Positions 7,194 to 16,801 of a stretch of DNA of 64,000 nucleotides are shown here, one piece after another. How positions within the stretch are numbered: the stretch's first letter is position 1; each line of letters opens with the position of its first letter. The position numbers and the translations under genes are program-made. Source of the DNA: Puteibacter caeruleilacunae (GTDB taxonomy: Bacteria > Bacteroidota > Bacteroidia > Bacteroidales > Prolixibacteraceae); contig SJCO01000002.1 of assembly GCA_005217565.1 (NCBI GenBank), forward strand, positions 466,192 through 530,191, given 5' to 3'. Under the pieces are notes generated by a model, which saw nothing but the letters and a program-made list of their open reading frames with translations, searched no databases and was not told the origin of the DNA.

Positions 7194-9917
7194 CTAGAAT
7201 TTCAGTTGAAATGACACCATCACATACTGCCCTAGTGCATCAGACTTGATGCGTTCGTTATAGGTTTCATGCAAGTTGTAATCAAGTCCTTTATTCTGAT
7301 CCAAAACATCATACATACTTAAGCTCACCTTCGCTTTATTATCTTTTAAGAATGATCTCCCAATAGATAAATTCAACAGATTATTCTCCTGATTCTGATT
7401 TTCTCCCAAGTAGTCATAAAGAGTATACTTATATTCGGCCGAGAGATTGTACCTCTTCAGAAATACAAGGTTGAGATCAGCCTCCAATTTCTGTTTGATA
7501 TACTCTGAGTAGTTATCATTCTCACTATTTCGCGTGCGATTATACGAGGTGTTACTGATAATATTAAAGTCAACCTTCTCTGAAATGTTACTTGCTAATC
7601 CTACTCTTACACCATACATACTGTTGTAACCTGTCAGGTTAATCCCTTGATAGATTGTTGGCATCTCGCTATAAGAATAACGACCTCCCAGATTCAAGTT
7701 ACACCTCATTGGACGAATAGGCAGGGAATAGTCAATACCACCTAACACCTGCAACATACCATCCAGGTTAACAGGTTTTGACACCTGAACTCCTTTCATC
7801 AATTCATAACCATATAATGTTTCCGGCGAATTAGTCATATATGTCTCCCAACCCACAAAATCATTTGAATATCTGAAAAATCCATAAGCTGAAAGGAACT
7901 TTGAAGTTTCGCTTCGAGCATAAGTATATCGGCCCATAAGAATGTGTTGAAGTCCAGGTTTTAGCTCACTATTCCCTGCCACAACTTTCAATGGATTACT
8001 TAGATCAACTGTTTCCTGAAGTTGTTGCACTGTAGGAACCAAAGCCTTTGAGGAACCTGCAAACACAAGGTTCTGCTCACTTGAAATAAACAGCTTTCCA
8101 AACAACAGTGGCACCAGATTATAATAACTTCTGCTGGCCTCCTCTTCTTCATTGCTGTTATTGTTTAAGATGATTTGCTCATAGCCGATCCCTAAATTTA
8201 CAACAGCCTTCAGTCCGATCTTACTTACTCCCAAGCTCAAACTATTGGTCCAGTAGTCTGATGAAAGATCATTTGAGAGGTCTGGCCGACCGACAAAGTC
8301 ATGTGATAACGATTCAAAACTTAGACTCTGCTTATCACTTTCTCTCCAGTTATAAGTACTTTTAGCAATGATATTCAAACTCGATAACATACCCACCGGC
8401 TCTTTCCAGGCAACACGTAGCATCGCTGAATTATTTTGATTCTCTATATCATATTGATATTCCTGAACCGACATCAACGAATCTAGTTCATTATTGGGTA
8501 AGACTTGATATTTTCCCACGATTGATGCCAGGTCCTGTTCTTGTGTATTATCATTAAGAGTGAGCTTCCCAATAGTCGCAAGCGATCGGCCTTGCTTATT
8601 GAAGTTATGTAACCATATAGCTGTGGTACTTGATTGAAATCGATCTTTTGTCAGTATATTGTTTGTATTCGAAAAATTTACCGGGATATCTCTTGTATGC
8701 CCAAGCGTCGAATTATTGTAGCTATCCTCTCCGTTCATTAATATATTTTGCTGATTAAAGATCCATTTATTCTTATCACTTGGTTCATATGACAAGCGTA
8801 ACCTAATCTTATTCAAATTCGATTCCTGTCGTGTTGAATCAATCATGCTATAGTACCATGTATCCTGATAATTCTGGACTATATCTTGATTGAGTTTATT
8901 ATCGATAGTCCCGTAGACATAATTTAACGACAATTCTGTGCGATCAGATAGATCAACATTATAGTTTAACCCAACGCTCTTATATTCGCGTTCACCAAAA
9001 CTCTCTGGCTCCTTTTGTGTCCCACCTGTGATTTTAGCTGCAACCATCTGCTCAAACGACTTGAAGTCGTTTAGCTCCGAATTACTCTTGTTGATATTAT
9101 TGCCATCCAACACAACCGTTAGCGTATGTTTATCGGTATTATGAGTTGTGGAACCTTCTGCTGCAAATCGACCATTAGTTCCATAACCTACAGAGGTCAT
9201 ACTGGTGATGCTATTGGCAAATTCAGGAGTTGTTACAATATTAATGGCCTTTACACTATTGCCACTTGAATAACCTGTAAACTTGGCAATTTCACCATAA
9301 TCATCAAACACTTCAATATTTTTAATCACATCTGCTGGTAATGCATTGAAAGCATTTTGAGGATCATCTTCAAAGAATGGTTTTCCATTCAGGTAGACCT
9401 TTTTTACCTGTTCTCCCTGTGTTTCTATTTTTCCTTTTTCAACTGTAAATCCTGGCAGTTTCTTTAGCAACCTTATCCCTTTTGAATCCTTACTTACCTT
9501 TACTGAACTCGCATTGAACGATACGGTATCTCCCTTTAGCTTAGCCGTAGGGACTTGTCCTTTAACCACTACTTCTGAAATATTCTGGACTTCCTCACTA
9601 AGGGCAATATCTCCCAGACTATAAAGTCTCAGCGAAGTGGAAAATGACTTCGCTACTGGTTCATATCCGATATAGCTTATTTGTAATTTGAATTGATCAT
9701 CGGACGTCGGAACCTGTAGTTTAAATCTACCATCGGCATTGGTAATTGTTCCAACGTTAGTATCCAGATCTAATATCGTTGCACCTGGTAATGAATTTCC
9801 ATCCTTACTATCAATTACTGTTCCTTCAATTATTACCTGGCGTGACTGGGCCCGCATCATTAAAGGGGTAATCATCAATATGATCTGTACAACTATCGCT
9901 AATCTTAAAGCTCTCAT
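7194..9917 (-). CDS. TonB-receptor-like outer-membrane protein with N-terminal carboxypeptidase-regulatory domain
   Basis: A 907-residue outer-membrane beta-barrel protein. The signal peptide (residues 1-24, ending RAQ) precedes a CarboxypepD_reg/Ig-like domain (VIIEGTVIDSKDGNSLPGATI, about 28-110). A plug-like domain follows (LKKLPGFTVEKGKIETQGEQ, VYLNGKPFFEDDPQNAFNALPADVIKNIEV), then a long OMP_b-brl_3-type barrel ending in ...VSFQLKF. I chose ATG at 9917 because AAAGGA precedes it and the signal peptide starts there. A 15-codon upstream extension is possible. No SusD partner is adjacent. A LytTR-type tandem repeat lies at 9981-10017, so it probably belongs to the LytS/LytTR regulon. Substrate unknown. 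Confidence 0.88.
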   Translation of the reverse strand: MRALRLAIVVQIILMITPLMMRAQSRQVIIEGTVIDSKDGNSLPGATILDLDTNVGTITNADGRFKLQVPTSDDQFKLQISYIGYEPVAKSFSTSLRLYSLGDIALSEEVQNISEVVVKGQVPTAKLKGDTVSFNASSVKVSKDSKGIRLLKKLPGFTVEKGKIETQGEQVKKVYLNGKPFFEDDPQNAFNALPADVIKNIEVFDDYGEIAKFTGYSSGNSVKAINIVTTPEFANSITSMTSVGYGTNGRFAAEGSTTHNTDKHTLTVVLDGNNINKSNSELNDFKSFEQMVAAKITGGTQKEPESFGEREYKSVGLNYNVDLSDRTELSLNYVYGTIDNKLNQDIVQNYQDTWYYSMIDSTRQESNLNKIRLRLSYEPSDKNKWIFNQQNILMNGEDSYNNSTLGHTRDIPVNFSNTNNILTKDRFQSSTTAIWLHNFNKQGRSLATIGKLTLNDNTQEQDLASIVGKYQVLPNNELDSLMSVQEYQYDIENQNNSAMLRVAWKEPVGMLSSLNIIAKSTYNWRESDKQSLSFESLSHDFVGRPDLSNDLSSDYWTNSLSLGVSKIGLKAVVNLGIGYEQIILNNNSNEEEEASRSYYNLVPLLFGKLFISSEQNLVFAGSSKALVPTVQQLQETVDLSNPLKVVAGNSELKPGLQHILMGRYTYARSETSKFLSAYGFFRYSNDFVGWETYMTNSPETLYGYELMKGVQVSKPVNLDGMLQVLGGIDYSLPIRPMRCNLNLGGRYSYSEMPTIYQGINLTGYNSMYGVRVGLASNISEKVDFNIISNTSYNRTRNSENDNYSEYIKQKLEADLNLVFLKRYNLSAEYKYTLYDYLGENQNQENNLLNLSIGRSFLKDNKAKVSLSMYDVLDQNKGLDYNLHETYNERIKSDALGQYVMVSFQLKF

Positions 9918-9946
9918 CTTTCCTTTGTTTGAGTTAATGTCTGGAA

Positions 9947-9954
9947 CAAAGATG
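9947..9954 (-). promoter_or_regulatory. Candidate -7 box for the receptor gene
   Basis: The minus-strand octamer CATCTTTG matches the Bacteroidota TAnnTTTG box at all but the first base. It lies about 30 bp from the chosen start codon and 26 bp downstream of the LytTR-type repeat. Confidence 0.5.
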
Positions 9955-9980
9955 CAGAGCATTGGTGTGGATGAGGAGGG

Positions 9981-10017
9981 ATTTCAACCAACGACAGAAA
10001 TAGCTATACCATCTGCA
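9981..10017 (-). promoter_or_regulatory. LytTR-type tandem repeat site A
   Basis: The minus strand carries TGTCGTTGGTTGAAAT (9996 down to 9981). Exactly 21 bp further upstream is a weaker copy, TGCAGATGGTATAG (10017 down to 10004). The same arrangement occurs at sites B, C and D. Two direct repeats with about two-turn spacing is the known binding mode of LytTR-domain regulators. Confidence 0.75.
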
Positions 10018-10026
10018 ACAAAACTA

Positions 10027-10055
10027 AAAGAGGTCACCACAACGATGACCTCTTT
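10027..10055 (-). terminator. Rho-independent terminator after the first susCD operon
   Basis: A 10-bp perfect stem (AAAGAGGTCA / TGACCTCTTT) with a 9-base loop lies just after the susD stop at 10076. On the minus strand it is followed by a T-rich run (TTTTAGTTTTGTT). Confidence 0.8.
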
Positions 10056-10075
10056 AAAACTTCAAAGTGTATAAC

Positions 10076-11782
10076 TTAATTACCTTCACCGAAGTTAGGT
10101 GAATTCTTATCATACCACAATCTTTCCTGGTTCAATACATCCGGATCATTAGATCCCAGTGTAAAGCCCTGCTCCTCGATTGAATTGTAGTAGTTTTCTT
10201 TATTCGTTTCATCAGTAGTATCATTCCATGGGAAACGACGAGGCATCATCATCTCAGCACCTACATTCAGCACTGGCTCCCATGCAAGTATTTCACTATT
10301 CTTTTTAGGATACCCTGTTCGACGTGTCAAAGTATAACACTCAGTAGGCAACCTGAAGAAGTTGATATACTGCTGTACATAGATCTTCTCCAATGTATTT
10401 CCAGAAAATTCATACGCTGGCTGTTCCAACAACTGATCAATCTCTCCATCTGCTAGTTTTAACTCATCGTAGTCCTTAATAATAGCACGATCAGCCTGCC
10501 AGTCATATGTCTCAATTGATAGTCTTACTCCCTTGTAATACCAATCTTCAGCGCTTCCCATTGAAGTTATATATCCCTTTTCTATCATCTCTGCAATATA
10601 CAAGCACCCCTCTGCAGCAGAAAACAACACATCATCATAAACACCATCAGTCCATGAATCGTACTTATTAGCCATGAATCGACGGTTGATATATGATAGC
10701 TGTCGATAGATCGAAGTAGTATTATACTTAAAATCGCTAAAGTAATCGGTATCTCCATTTTCATCAGGAGACACTGGAGCTCCCTGATAACGATCCCAAG
10801 GTTCACGAACCACCTCATTCACAAACGAAGGAATATTCTTATCATTCACCAGGAATGAATCAACAGTTGCCTGATCGAATTCATTTCTCTCAAAGAAGAA
10901 GCGAGTACGAGGATCTCGATTATCACGTAAAAAGTCCATATAATTCTTCGCGGCACAAGGTGATGTATTAAAGTCACCCGCTGAGCTACCGTAAGTTAAA
11001 GAAGGTTCCCAAATCATCTGATCATCCTCTTCGGTAATAAAACCAGCAGAACTATTAACTGCTTTGGAAATAATCTCCTGTGCCCAGGCTGGATCTGCAT
11101 TTTCAACACGCACTGCAATACGCAAACGCAGACTGTTAGCTAGCTTTGCCCACTTACTCCAGTCGCCACGGAAGATGAAATCCTGATCGCCAAATTCTAC
11201 CTGATTCTGTTTTCCTGAGGTCAGTGTTTCAATTGCAAGATCAAGCTCCCCAAGCCACTGCTCAAATAAGAATTTTTGATTATCGTATACCGGAGAGAAG
11301 TTCGAATCATAACGACCTTCCATAGCCTCACTATATGGTCTGCTACCATAAATATCCGTCACCCTAATTCCTTGCATTACCTGCGGAATATAAGAGGTAG
11401 CATACATAAACTCATAAGCCTCTCTCTCCTCTTCAGTTTTGTCATCAATTTGGTAGCGAATCTCAAATAGATTAGGCATGATATCGGTATACCATGATCC
11501 TGATCGTCCTCCAGTGGCACCAATAATGGTGAAATCAGAAGAGTTTCCCGATATACCTACAGTCTGCTGTGTGAAGCGATAAATGTATTGGTAATTATCG
11601 TAGAACCACTCGGTATATTTATAGTCCCCCATTTTATTGATCGAATGGGTAAACAGATATCTTAGATCAGGATCTGATATGGTATTAGGATCTGTATTAA
11701 TCTCTGAAAAATCTTTCTCACATGAAACGATTCCCAGCATCAGAACCACAATACTAATGAAATATATACATTGTTTTTTCAT
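10076..11782 (-). CDS. SusD/RagB-type nutrient-binding outer-membrane lipoprotein (SusD-like_2)
   Basis: Surface-exposed lid/binding partner of the SusC-type transporter encoded just upstream. The 568-residue lipoprotein has signal and lipobox LGIVSC with lipidated Cys21, followed by the INTDPN motif typical of the SusD-like_2 subgroup. The TPR-like helical core is suggested by segments such as WSKWAKLANSLRLRIAVRVE. It lies 26 bp downstream of susC and is the last gene of the unit, ended by the terminator at 10027-10055. The ligand is unknown. No carbohydrate enzyme is adjacent, and SusD-like_2 systems are not restricted to glycans. Confidence 0.92.
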   Translation of the reverse strand: MKKQCIYFISIVVLMLGIVSCEKDFSEINTDPNTISDPDLRYLFTHSINKMGDYKYTEWFYDNYQYIYRFTQQTVGISGNSSDFTIIGATGGRSGSWYTDIMPNLFEIRYQIDDKTEEEREAYEFMYATSYIPQVMQGIRVTDIYGSRPYSEAMEGRYDSNFSPVYDNQKFLFEQWLGELDLAIETLTSGKQNQVEFGDQDFIFRGDWSKWAKLANSLRLRIAVRVENADPAWAQEIISKAVNSSAGFITEEDDQMIWEPSLTYGSSAGDFNTSPCAAKNYMDFLRDNRDPRTRFFFERNEFDQATVDSFLVNDKNIPSFVNEVVREPWDRYQGAPVSPDENGDTDYFSDFKYNTTSIYRQLSYINRRFMANKYDSWTDGVYDDVLFSAAEGCLYIAEMIEKGYITSMGSAEDWYYKGVRLSIETYDWQADRAIIKDYDELKLADGEIDQLLEQPAYEFSGNTLEKIYVQQYINFFRLPTECYTLTRRTGYPKKNSEILAWEPVLNVGAEMMMPRRFPWNDTTDETNKENYYNSIEEQGFTLGSNDPDVLNQERLWYDKNSPNFGEGN

Positions 11783-11808
11783 AATCGAAGTTTTTGATTA
11801 TCCGTTAA

Positions 11809-14800
11809 TTAAATACCGATTTTCACAGTCATACCTAAGGTCATCACATATGGTGATAATCCCCATTCGTGTGCAGCACCAGATCGGTTACTACGAATAC
11901 TGAAAGGATTTAGATTATTAGGCAACGAGTTGTATAAAAATCCTAAATCTCGTCCGAAGAATGACAAATCAAGACTAGTCAATCTAAGCTTATTACAGAA
12001 TGTTTTAGGTACATTATAACCAAATACAACCTCACGGATTCCGATATAAGAATTCTCAAGAAGAACATCATCATTGATAACACCTAATCCCCAGTTATTA
12101 TTCTTCCAGTGCCAGTAAGAACCATGCATTGGTTCTACTAATCCCATCTCATAAGCTTCCTGGTAGCTTAATCCACCAACATCATTTCCATCAACAACAG
12201 TACCTTGCTCAAACACTCCCTCAGGGATATAACCATCATCGTAACTATTTCCAGTATAATCACTGGTCCACTCAAATCCACCATGCTCTGCATCGCGATA
12301 TGCCAGTGAGTTCTCGAACAGTCCGTACGCCATACCATAACGGTTTGAATAAGATGAAATCTGACCTCCAAATTTGAAGTCTAATAACACACGTAATCTG
12401 AAGTTTTTGTAGTGGAAAGTATTGGTAATACTTCCTAACCAATCAGCTTCGCTACTTCCAACCTGTTCAACAGTGTTGTTTCTAACAAGATGAGCACCTC
12501 GCTGTCCGGAATTCCATCTTAAAATAGGCATACCATTCTTTTCTCCGGCACCATCATATAGTAGAGGAGATGAGTCAGAAACCAAAGCACCATACTCACC
12601 ACCAACATACGCTACAGAAGCAATACGTGTATTTCCATAACCGGCACTACCTTCAAGTGTATACATATCCTGTCCAGCAATTAGCTCAACAACTTTTGTT
12701 TTGTTCTTGGTATATGAAAAATCCATGTCCCACGAGAAGTTCTTCTTCACAATTGGCTTTGTTTTCAACAACACCTCAATCCCTTTATTTTCAATCTCTC
12801 CAGCATTCACCAACTGTGAAGTTACACCCGAAGCAGAAGGAACTCCTAATGATAGAATTTGATCTGTGGTACTAGACTTATACCAGGCAAAATCAAGACC
12901 TATTCTGTTTTTCAAGAAACTTAAGTCAGTACCAATTTCAATGGTTTGCTTGCGCTCTGGCTTAATATTATTATTTGGAACAGTCTTACTTGTATAAGAG
13001 AATGCAGGAAGATCACCATATTGATTTTCTATAGTTGAAGTCTTCTTGTACCCTGAATTAATTGAATATGGTTTGTAATCGTTACCAACCTCGGCATAAG
13101 ATGCACGCAACTTACCAAAGCTTATCCATTCAGGAACAGCGAATGTTTCAGAGAAAATCCATGATGTACTCACTGAAGGATAGAAGTAGCTGTTATTTCC
13201 TGAGCCATCCATATAAGTAAGCGTTGATGACCAGTCGTTACGACCTGTAATGTTCACAAATAACTGATTACGATACGAGAATTCAGCAAAGAAATACAAA
13301 GAGTTTAATGCTCTCTCATTACTATATTTTGCACTTGATCCAGCTGTATTCTTACTATTTGATATAGAATACTGACCAGGAACAATCAAGCCTCCGTTAG
13401 TCCATGCACTTGATGAAGTAGTTTCCGAACTCCAACGCTCCCCACCTAATGAAAGAGAAGCATTTAGATCGTCGGTTAATTCCTTATTGAAATTAGCCAA
13501 GAACTTAATACTCTTTTGCTGCTTACGTGTATGTCCCAGCTCATATTTACCACCTTCATTAGCATAACCTTGTCCAAGTTCTTTCGTTTCATTGTTGGTA
13601 TAGTAGTTATTGATGTAACCCTCTACCATCATATTAAACCAAGGGGTAATATCGGCTGTAACTTTTCCGGTCAATCGTAAACTCTCCTCTAAACGAGCAT
13701 ATTCATTTTCATAGTAACTAAACCAAAGACTATGGCCTGGTACCATCCACAATGGATCATTATAGTCGGAATTGTGAACACCTCCATGAGGAGCTTTATA
13801 TTGCTTCTTCCACTTGTTTGTATCATAGTTTCGAGGGAAACTACCAGTTACAAATGCCTGCTGAATTGATCCAGTAGGAGGATTCAATAAGTCCGAAGCA
13901 GAATAGCTAATACCTACATCAGCACGAATAAAATCAGTTAACTCGTGTGTTACTCTTGTCGAAAGCGCATTCCTTGTAAAATTGTTGTTGTAATAGATAC
14001 CATTTTCATCGGTGAATGAATAAGACAAACGGAATGTGGTTGTCTCATTTCCGCCACTCAATGACACGTTAGTATTTGAATGTAACCCTGTTTCAAATAC
14101 ATTCTTATAGTTATCCTCCTGAGGGACATAGTTAATCCATTCTCCATCCCAATCACGTACCTGTGATCCGTCCATTTTATGTCCGAATGATAACGGAATC
14201 CATCCACTATTTCCAGGCAGATAAGGCTCGCCATCTTCATTGGTTAAGAACTCTCCCTGTGGGTAGAACATATCATCCAATTCAGAGTCGTATCCCGGAG
14301 GCGCTCCTTCACCATATACATTCTGGAAAGCAGGAGAATCATACACATGCTTCACATTGAATGTCTGTGAAATATCGATACCAATACCTCTGCGTTGAGT
14401 TCCTTTCTTAGTTGTTACAACAACAGCACCATGAAGTGCACGAGAACCATATAACGCTGTTGCAGCTGCACCTTTCAATACCGTTACCGACTCAAAGTCA
14501 TCAGGGTTAAGGTTCTTAAGGTTATTACCCCAGTCGCTTCCTCCCCATTCGTCACCACCGGAAACATCATTGTCCATAACAACACCATCAACAACATAAA
14601 TAGGCTGGTTATTATCACCAAGCGTGGCGTTACCACGAATGGTAATTCTTGTTCCACCAAATGTACCTCCATCAGTACGAGCGATATCCACACCAGCAAC
14701 CTTACCTTGCAATGCTTCAACAGGCGAAACAGTATTTGACTCAGCAATCTCCTGACCTTTGATTTCAGTAATAGCGTAACCGATCGTCTTGCGTTCCTTT

Positions 14801-15441
14801 TTAATTCCAAGCGCAGTTACAACCACCTCTTCTACTTCTGTATCCTCAACCTGTAGTGTCACACTAATTTTACTATTTCCAGCCACTGCAACTTCCTGAG
14901 GTTTCATTCCAACAAAAGAGAATAATAATATATCCTGCTCACTATTTACTTTAATAGAATAAGCACCATTACCATCGGTTATGGTACCAACAGTTGTACC
15001 TTTAATCAACACGGTAACACCAGGCATTGATACACCTTCGGCATCGGTAACCACACCTGTGACTACCTTTTGCTGATTTTGAGCACTACCTGCCTTCAAT
15101 ACTATTTGTCGATCTTTTAATTGGTAATTAATTCCTGTACCCTCAAAAACCTGATCTAAGATTTCAGTAACCTTGCTTCCCGAAACATGCACATTAACCT
15201 TCTGACTCAAATCGATGGTCTGATGGTTATAAAAGAACTTGAATTCGCTAGTCGATTCGATCTCTTTAAGCACCCTCTCAATGCTAGCGTTTTTCAATTT
15301 TAGATTAAACTTTTTTTCCTGCGAATAATTGTCGTTTGCACTTACTGTCGTTGTAGAAATAATCAACAGTACCAATAATAAATAATGGCAATAAAATCTC
15401 ATTTTCGACCATTTCCGGTCAAATCCGATCATTTTTTTCAT
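11809..15441 (-). CDS. SusC/RagA-type TonB-linked outer-membrane transporter with STN domain
   Basis: Imports a large nutrient across the outer membrane with TonB energy. The 1210-residue protein has a signal peptide within residues 1-36, a secretin/TonB short N-terminal (STN) domain (about 43-100), a CarboxypepD_reg domain (about 125-205), and a plug with VSPVEALQGKVAGVDI and TVLKGAAATALYG (about 240-340). A barrel follows and ends ...MTVKIGI. An STN domain marks transporters that signal to a FecR-type anti-sigma factor, which fits the fecR gene 94 bp upstream. ATG at 15441 gives a normal signal peptide and ATG at 15402 is an alternative. The leader holds a hairpin shared with the second SusC gene. 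Confidence 0.93.
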   Translation of the reverse strand: MKKMIGFDRKWSKMRFYCHYLLLVLLIISTTTVSANDNYSQEKKFNLKLKNASIERVLKEIESTSEFKFFYNHQTIDLSQKVNVHVSGSKVTEILDQVFEGTGINYQLKDRQIVLKAGSAQNQQKVVTGVVTDAEGVSMPGVTVLIKGTTVGTITDGNGAYSIKVNSEQDILLFSFVGMKPQEVAVAGNSKISVTLQVEDTEVEEVVVTALGIKKERKTIGYAITEIKGQEIAESNTVSPVEALQGKVAGVDIARTDGGTFGGTRITIRGNATLGDNNQPIYVVDGVVMDNDVSGGDEWGGSDWGNNLKNLNPDDFESVTVLKGAAATALYGSRALHGAVVVTTKKGTQRRGIGIDISQTFNVKHVYDSPAFQNVYGEGAPPGYDSELDDMFYPQGEFLTNEDGEPYLPGNSGWIPLSFGHKMDGSQVRDWDGEWINYVPQEDNYKNVFETGLHSNTNVSLSGGNETTTFRLSYSFTDENGIYYNNNFTRNALSTRVTHELTDFIRADVGISYSASDLLNPPTGSIQQAFVTGSFPRNYDTNKWKKQYKAPHGGVHNSDYNDPLWMVPGHSLWFSYYENEYARLEESLRLTGKVTADITPWFNMMVEGYINNYYTNNETKELGQGYANEGGKYELGHTRKQQKSIKFLANFNKELTDDLNASLSLGGERWSSETTSSSAWTNGGLIVPGQYSISNSKNTAGSSAKYSNERALNSLYFFAEFSYRNQLFVNITGRNDWSSTLTYMDGSGNNSYFYPSVSTSWIFSETFAVPEWISFGKLRASYAEVGNDYKPYSINSGYKKTSTIENQYGDLPAFSYTSKTVPNNNIKPERKQTIEIGTDLSFLKNRIGLDFAWYKSSTTDQILSLGVPSASGVTSQLVNAGEIENKGIEVLLKTKPIVKKNFSWDMDFSYTKNKTKVVELIAGQDMYTLEGSAGYGNTRIASVAYVGGEYGALVSDSSPLLYDGAGEKNGMPILRWNSGQRGAHLVRNNTVEQVGSSEADWLGSITNTFHYKNFRLRVLLDFKFGGQISSYSNRYGMAYGLFENSLAYRDAEHGGFEWTSDYTGNSYDDGYIPEGVFEQGTVVDGNDVGGLSYQEAYEMGLVEPMHGSYWHWKNNNWGLGVINDDVLLENSYIGIREVVFGYNVPKTFCNKLRLTSLDLSFFGRDLGFLYNSLPNNLNPFSIRSNRSGAAHEWGLSPYVMTLGMTVKIGI

Positions 15442-15493
15442 AAATTTGAATTTTATTATTAACTACTTCTTCCTCATTGAGGAGATTTACTTG

Positions 15494-15519
15494 GAGGGAA
15501 ATGTTGCACCATTTTCCTC
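15494..15519. promoter_or_regulatory. Conserved hairpin between fecR and susC (copy 1)
   Basis: GAGGGAAATG and CATTTTCCTC pair around the loop TTGCAC (nine pairs and one G-T). The element GAGGGRRATG-loop-CATYTYCC followed by T-rich sequence recurs at 30458-30484 in the equivalent place of the second system. On the susC coding strand there is no T-tract, so a leader or processing element is more likely than a terminator. Confidence 0.55.
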
Positions 15520-15535
15520 TTTTCATTTCAACGAA

Positions 15536-16477
15536 TTATTTACATAGGCTATCCTTTTTAAATAATGATATTGTGTTTTTATTTAGTTTCTCACATCTTA
15601 TTGGAGTGGTTATGGTTAACATCTCCAGAACGTCTCCCAGAGATTCTAATTCTATTACTCCTGAGTAGGTATATTTCTTCAATTCTTCATCTTTCAACTC
15701 AATCGTTGCATTATACCAACGCTCAAGTTTTCGTACAACATTTTCAAGTGGTTCATTAGTAAATATCAATCGACCATCCTTCCATGAGGTATATCGATAT
15801 AGTTCTACTTTTTCAGGTTGCATATTGCCTACTCCATTTTCAATTTTGATTAAATGGCCTGGCTTTAACAAACATGTTCTTCCATCTTTATTGTTGATTG
15901 CTTTTATTGATCCCTTTTCCAGAACAGCAGTCGTAAAGTCATCGTCGTCATAAGCTGACACATTAAATCGGGTACCCAGTACCTCAATATTTATATCAGC
16001 TGTCTGCACAATGAACGGATGTACTTCGTCGTGTTGAACATCAAAGAAAGCTTCACCAATCAACTGTACTTCCCTTTGATCTCCATTGAAGGTCTCAGGA
16101 TAAATCAACTTACTACCTCCATTTAGCCAAACTGTTGTACCATCATTCAATTGAAAATTAGTTATTGTACCGGCGGGTGTAGTTATTGTGTGATTAGCTA
16201 CAGCTTGTTGTTCATTATTGATAGCTTGTTTCCAAACAGTATAGATGATCACTGGGATGAGCAATACCGCTGCAATTCTTGCAAAGCGATCTACCATTGA
16301 GATTCGTTTCTTGTTTTTCTGTTCCTTCTGATTGTTCAAAATTCGACGATAGGTCTCCACCAAAACCTTATCTTCATCAAAATCAACAGTTGTATTTTTT
16401 GTTTCTATCCAATATTTCTCCAGCAACTTATCGACTCGTTTAAGTTGTCTATCCTCCTGACTATTGGTATGATTCAT
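15536..16477 (-). CDS. FecR-family anti-sigma factor
   Basis: Inner-membrane regulator that relays the state of the SusC receptor to an ECF sigma factor. About 313 residues: an N-terminal cytoplasmic region, one membrane segment (FARIAAVLLIPVIIYTVW, about 84-101), a periplasmic FecR domain (TTPAGTITNFQLNDGTTVWL; EVLGTRFNVSAY), and a C-terminal DUF4974-like domain (FTNEPLENVVRKLERWY). I chose ATG at 16477, preceded by GAAGAAG; GTG at 16486 is an alternative. In most such loci fecR directly follows the sigma gene. Here a toxin-antitoxin remnant on the other strand separates them, and fecR has its own ECF-like promoter at 16519-16544. Confidence 0.93.
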   Translation of the reverse strand: MNHTNSQEDRQLKRVDKLLEKYWIETKNTTVDFDEDKVLVETYRRILNNQKEQKNKKRISMVDRFARIAAVLLIPVIIYTVWKQAINNEQQAVANHTITTPAGTITNFQLNDGTTVWLNGGSKLIYPETFNGDQREVQLIGEAFFDVQHDEVHPFIVQTADINIEVLGTRFNVSAYDDDDFTTAVLEKGSIKAINNKDGRTCLLKPGHLIKIENGVGNMQPEKVELYRYTSWKDGRLIFTNEPLENVVRKLERWYNATIELKDEELKKYTYSGVIELESLGDVLEMLTITTPIRCEKLNKNTISLFKKDSLCK

Positions 16478-16518
16478 CTTCTTCACAGATACTTTTTTTC
16501 TTAGGTCTTCATTTATAT

Positions 16519-16544
16519 ATACAGGTCAAAAAATGAATACCCCC
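16519..16544 (-). promoter_or_regulatory. ECF-type promoter element before fecR
   Basis: Plus-strand ATACAGGT followed 13 bases later by CCCCC. Read on the minus strand this is GGGGG-N13-ACCTGTAT, about 40 bp from the fecR start. The same bipartite element lies upstream of the sigma gene and of the Spy-like gene, suggesting recognition by the ECF sigma factor at 17079-17633. Confidence 0.55.
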
Positions 16545-16687
16545 ATTCGAAAGAAAAAAACTTTTAATGTTTTTTAGGGTGAGAGTTCTCAACTGTGTTG
16601 CCTATACTATAGTTCTTTAATAAAAGAAGTCTTGTTTTTTCATAAAAAGAAACCAATTGGTTACCTTTACAATATGAATTATGAGAA

Positions 16688-16801
16688 ATCTTGAGCCATA
16701 TAAAGAGTATTTTTGGACAGAAAACACCACGAAAAGAATTAGAAAAGGCAAAAAAATTAAGGAGGGATTATTATGCAGACAAAGAATCCGAAAACGATTA
16801 A
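16688..16801 (+). pseudogene. Remnant of a RelE/HigB-type toxin (C-terminal 37 codons)
   Basis: The frame from 16688 to the TAA at 16799-16801 reads ILSH..., then QKTPRKELEKAKKLRRDYY. This matches the conserved C-terminus of Gp49/RelE-like toxins (general form KKTQKTPKKEIEKA-x-LRxxYF). A stop (TGA at 16682) immediately precedes it, and I see no continuing toxin sequence in any frame upstream. It overlaps the start of the antitoxin gene by 29 bp, the usual toxin-then-antitoxin arrangement. I conclude the toxin is truncated. This is an inference from motif resemblance. Confidence 0.6.

Noticed and set aside
11637-14810. Many long frames on the opposite strand or shifted frames of the first susC/susD genes
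   Set aside because: They lie wholly inside well-supported genes, have no family features, and start at chance codons.
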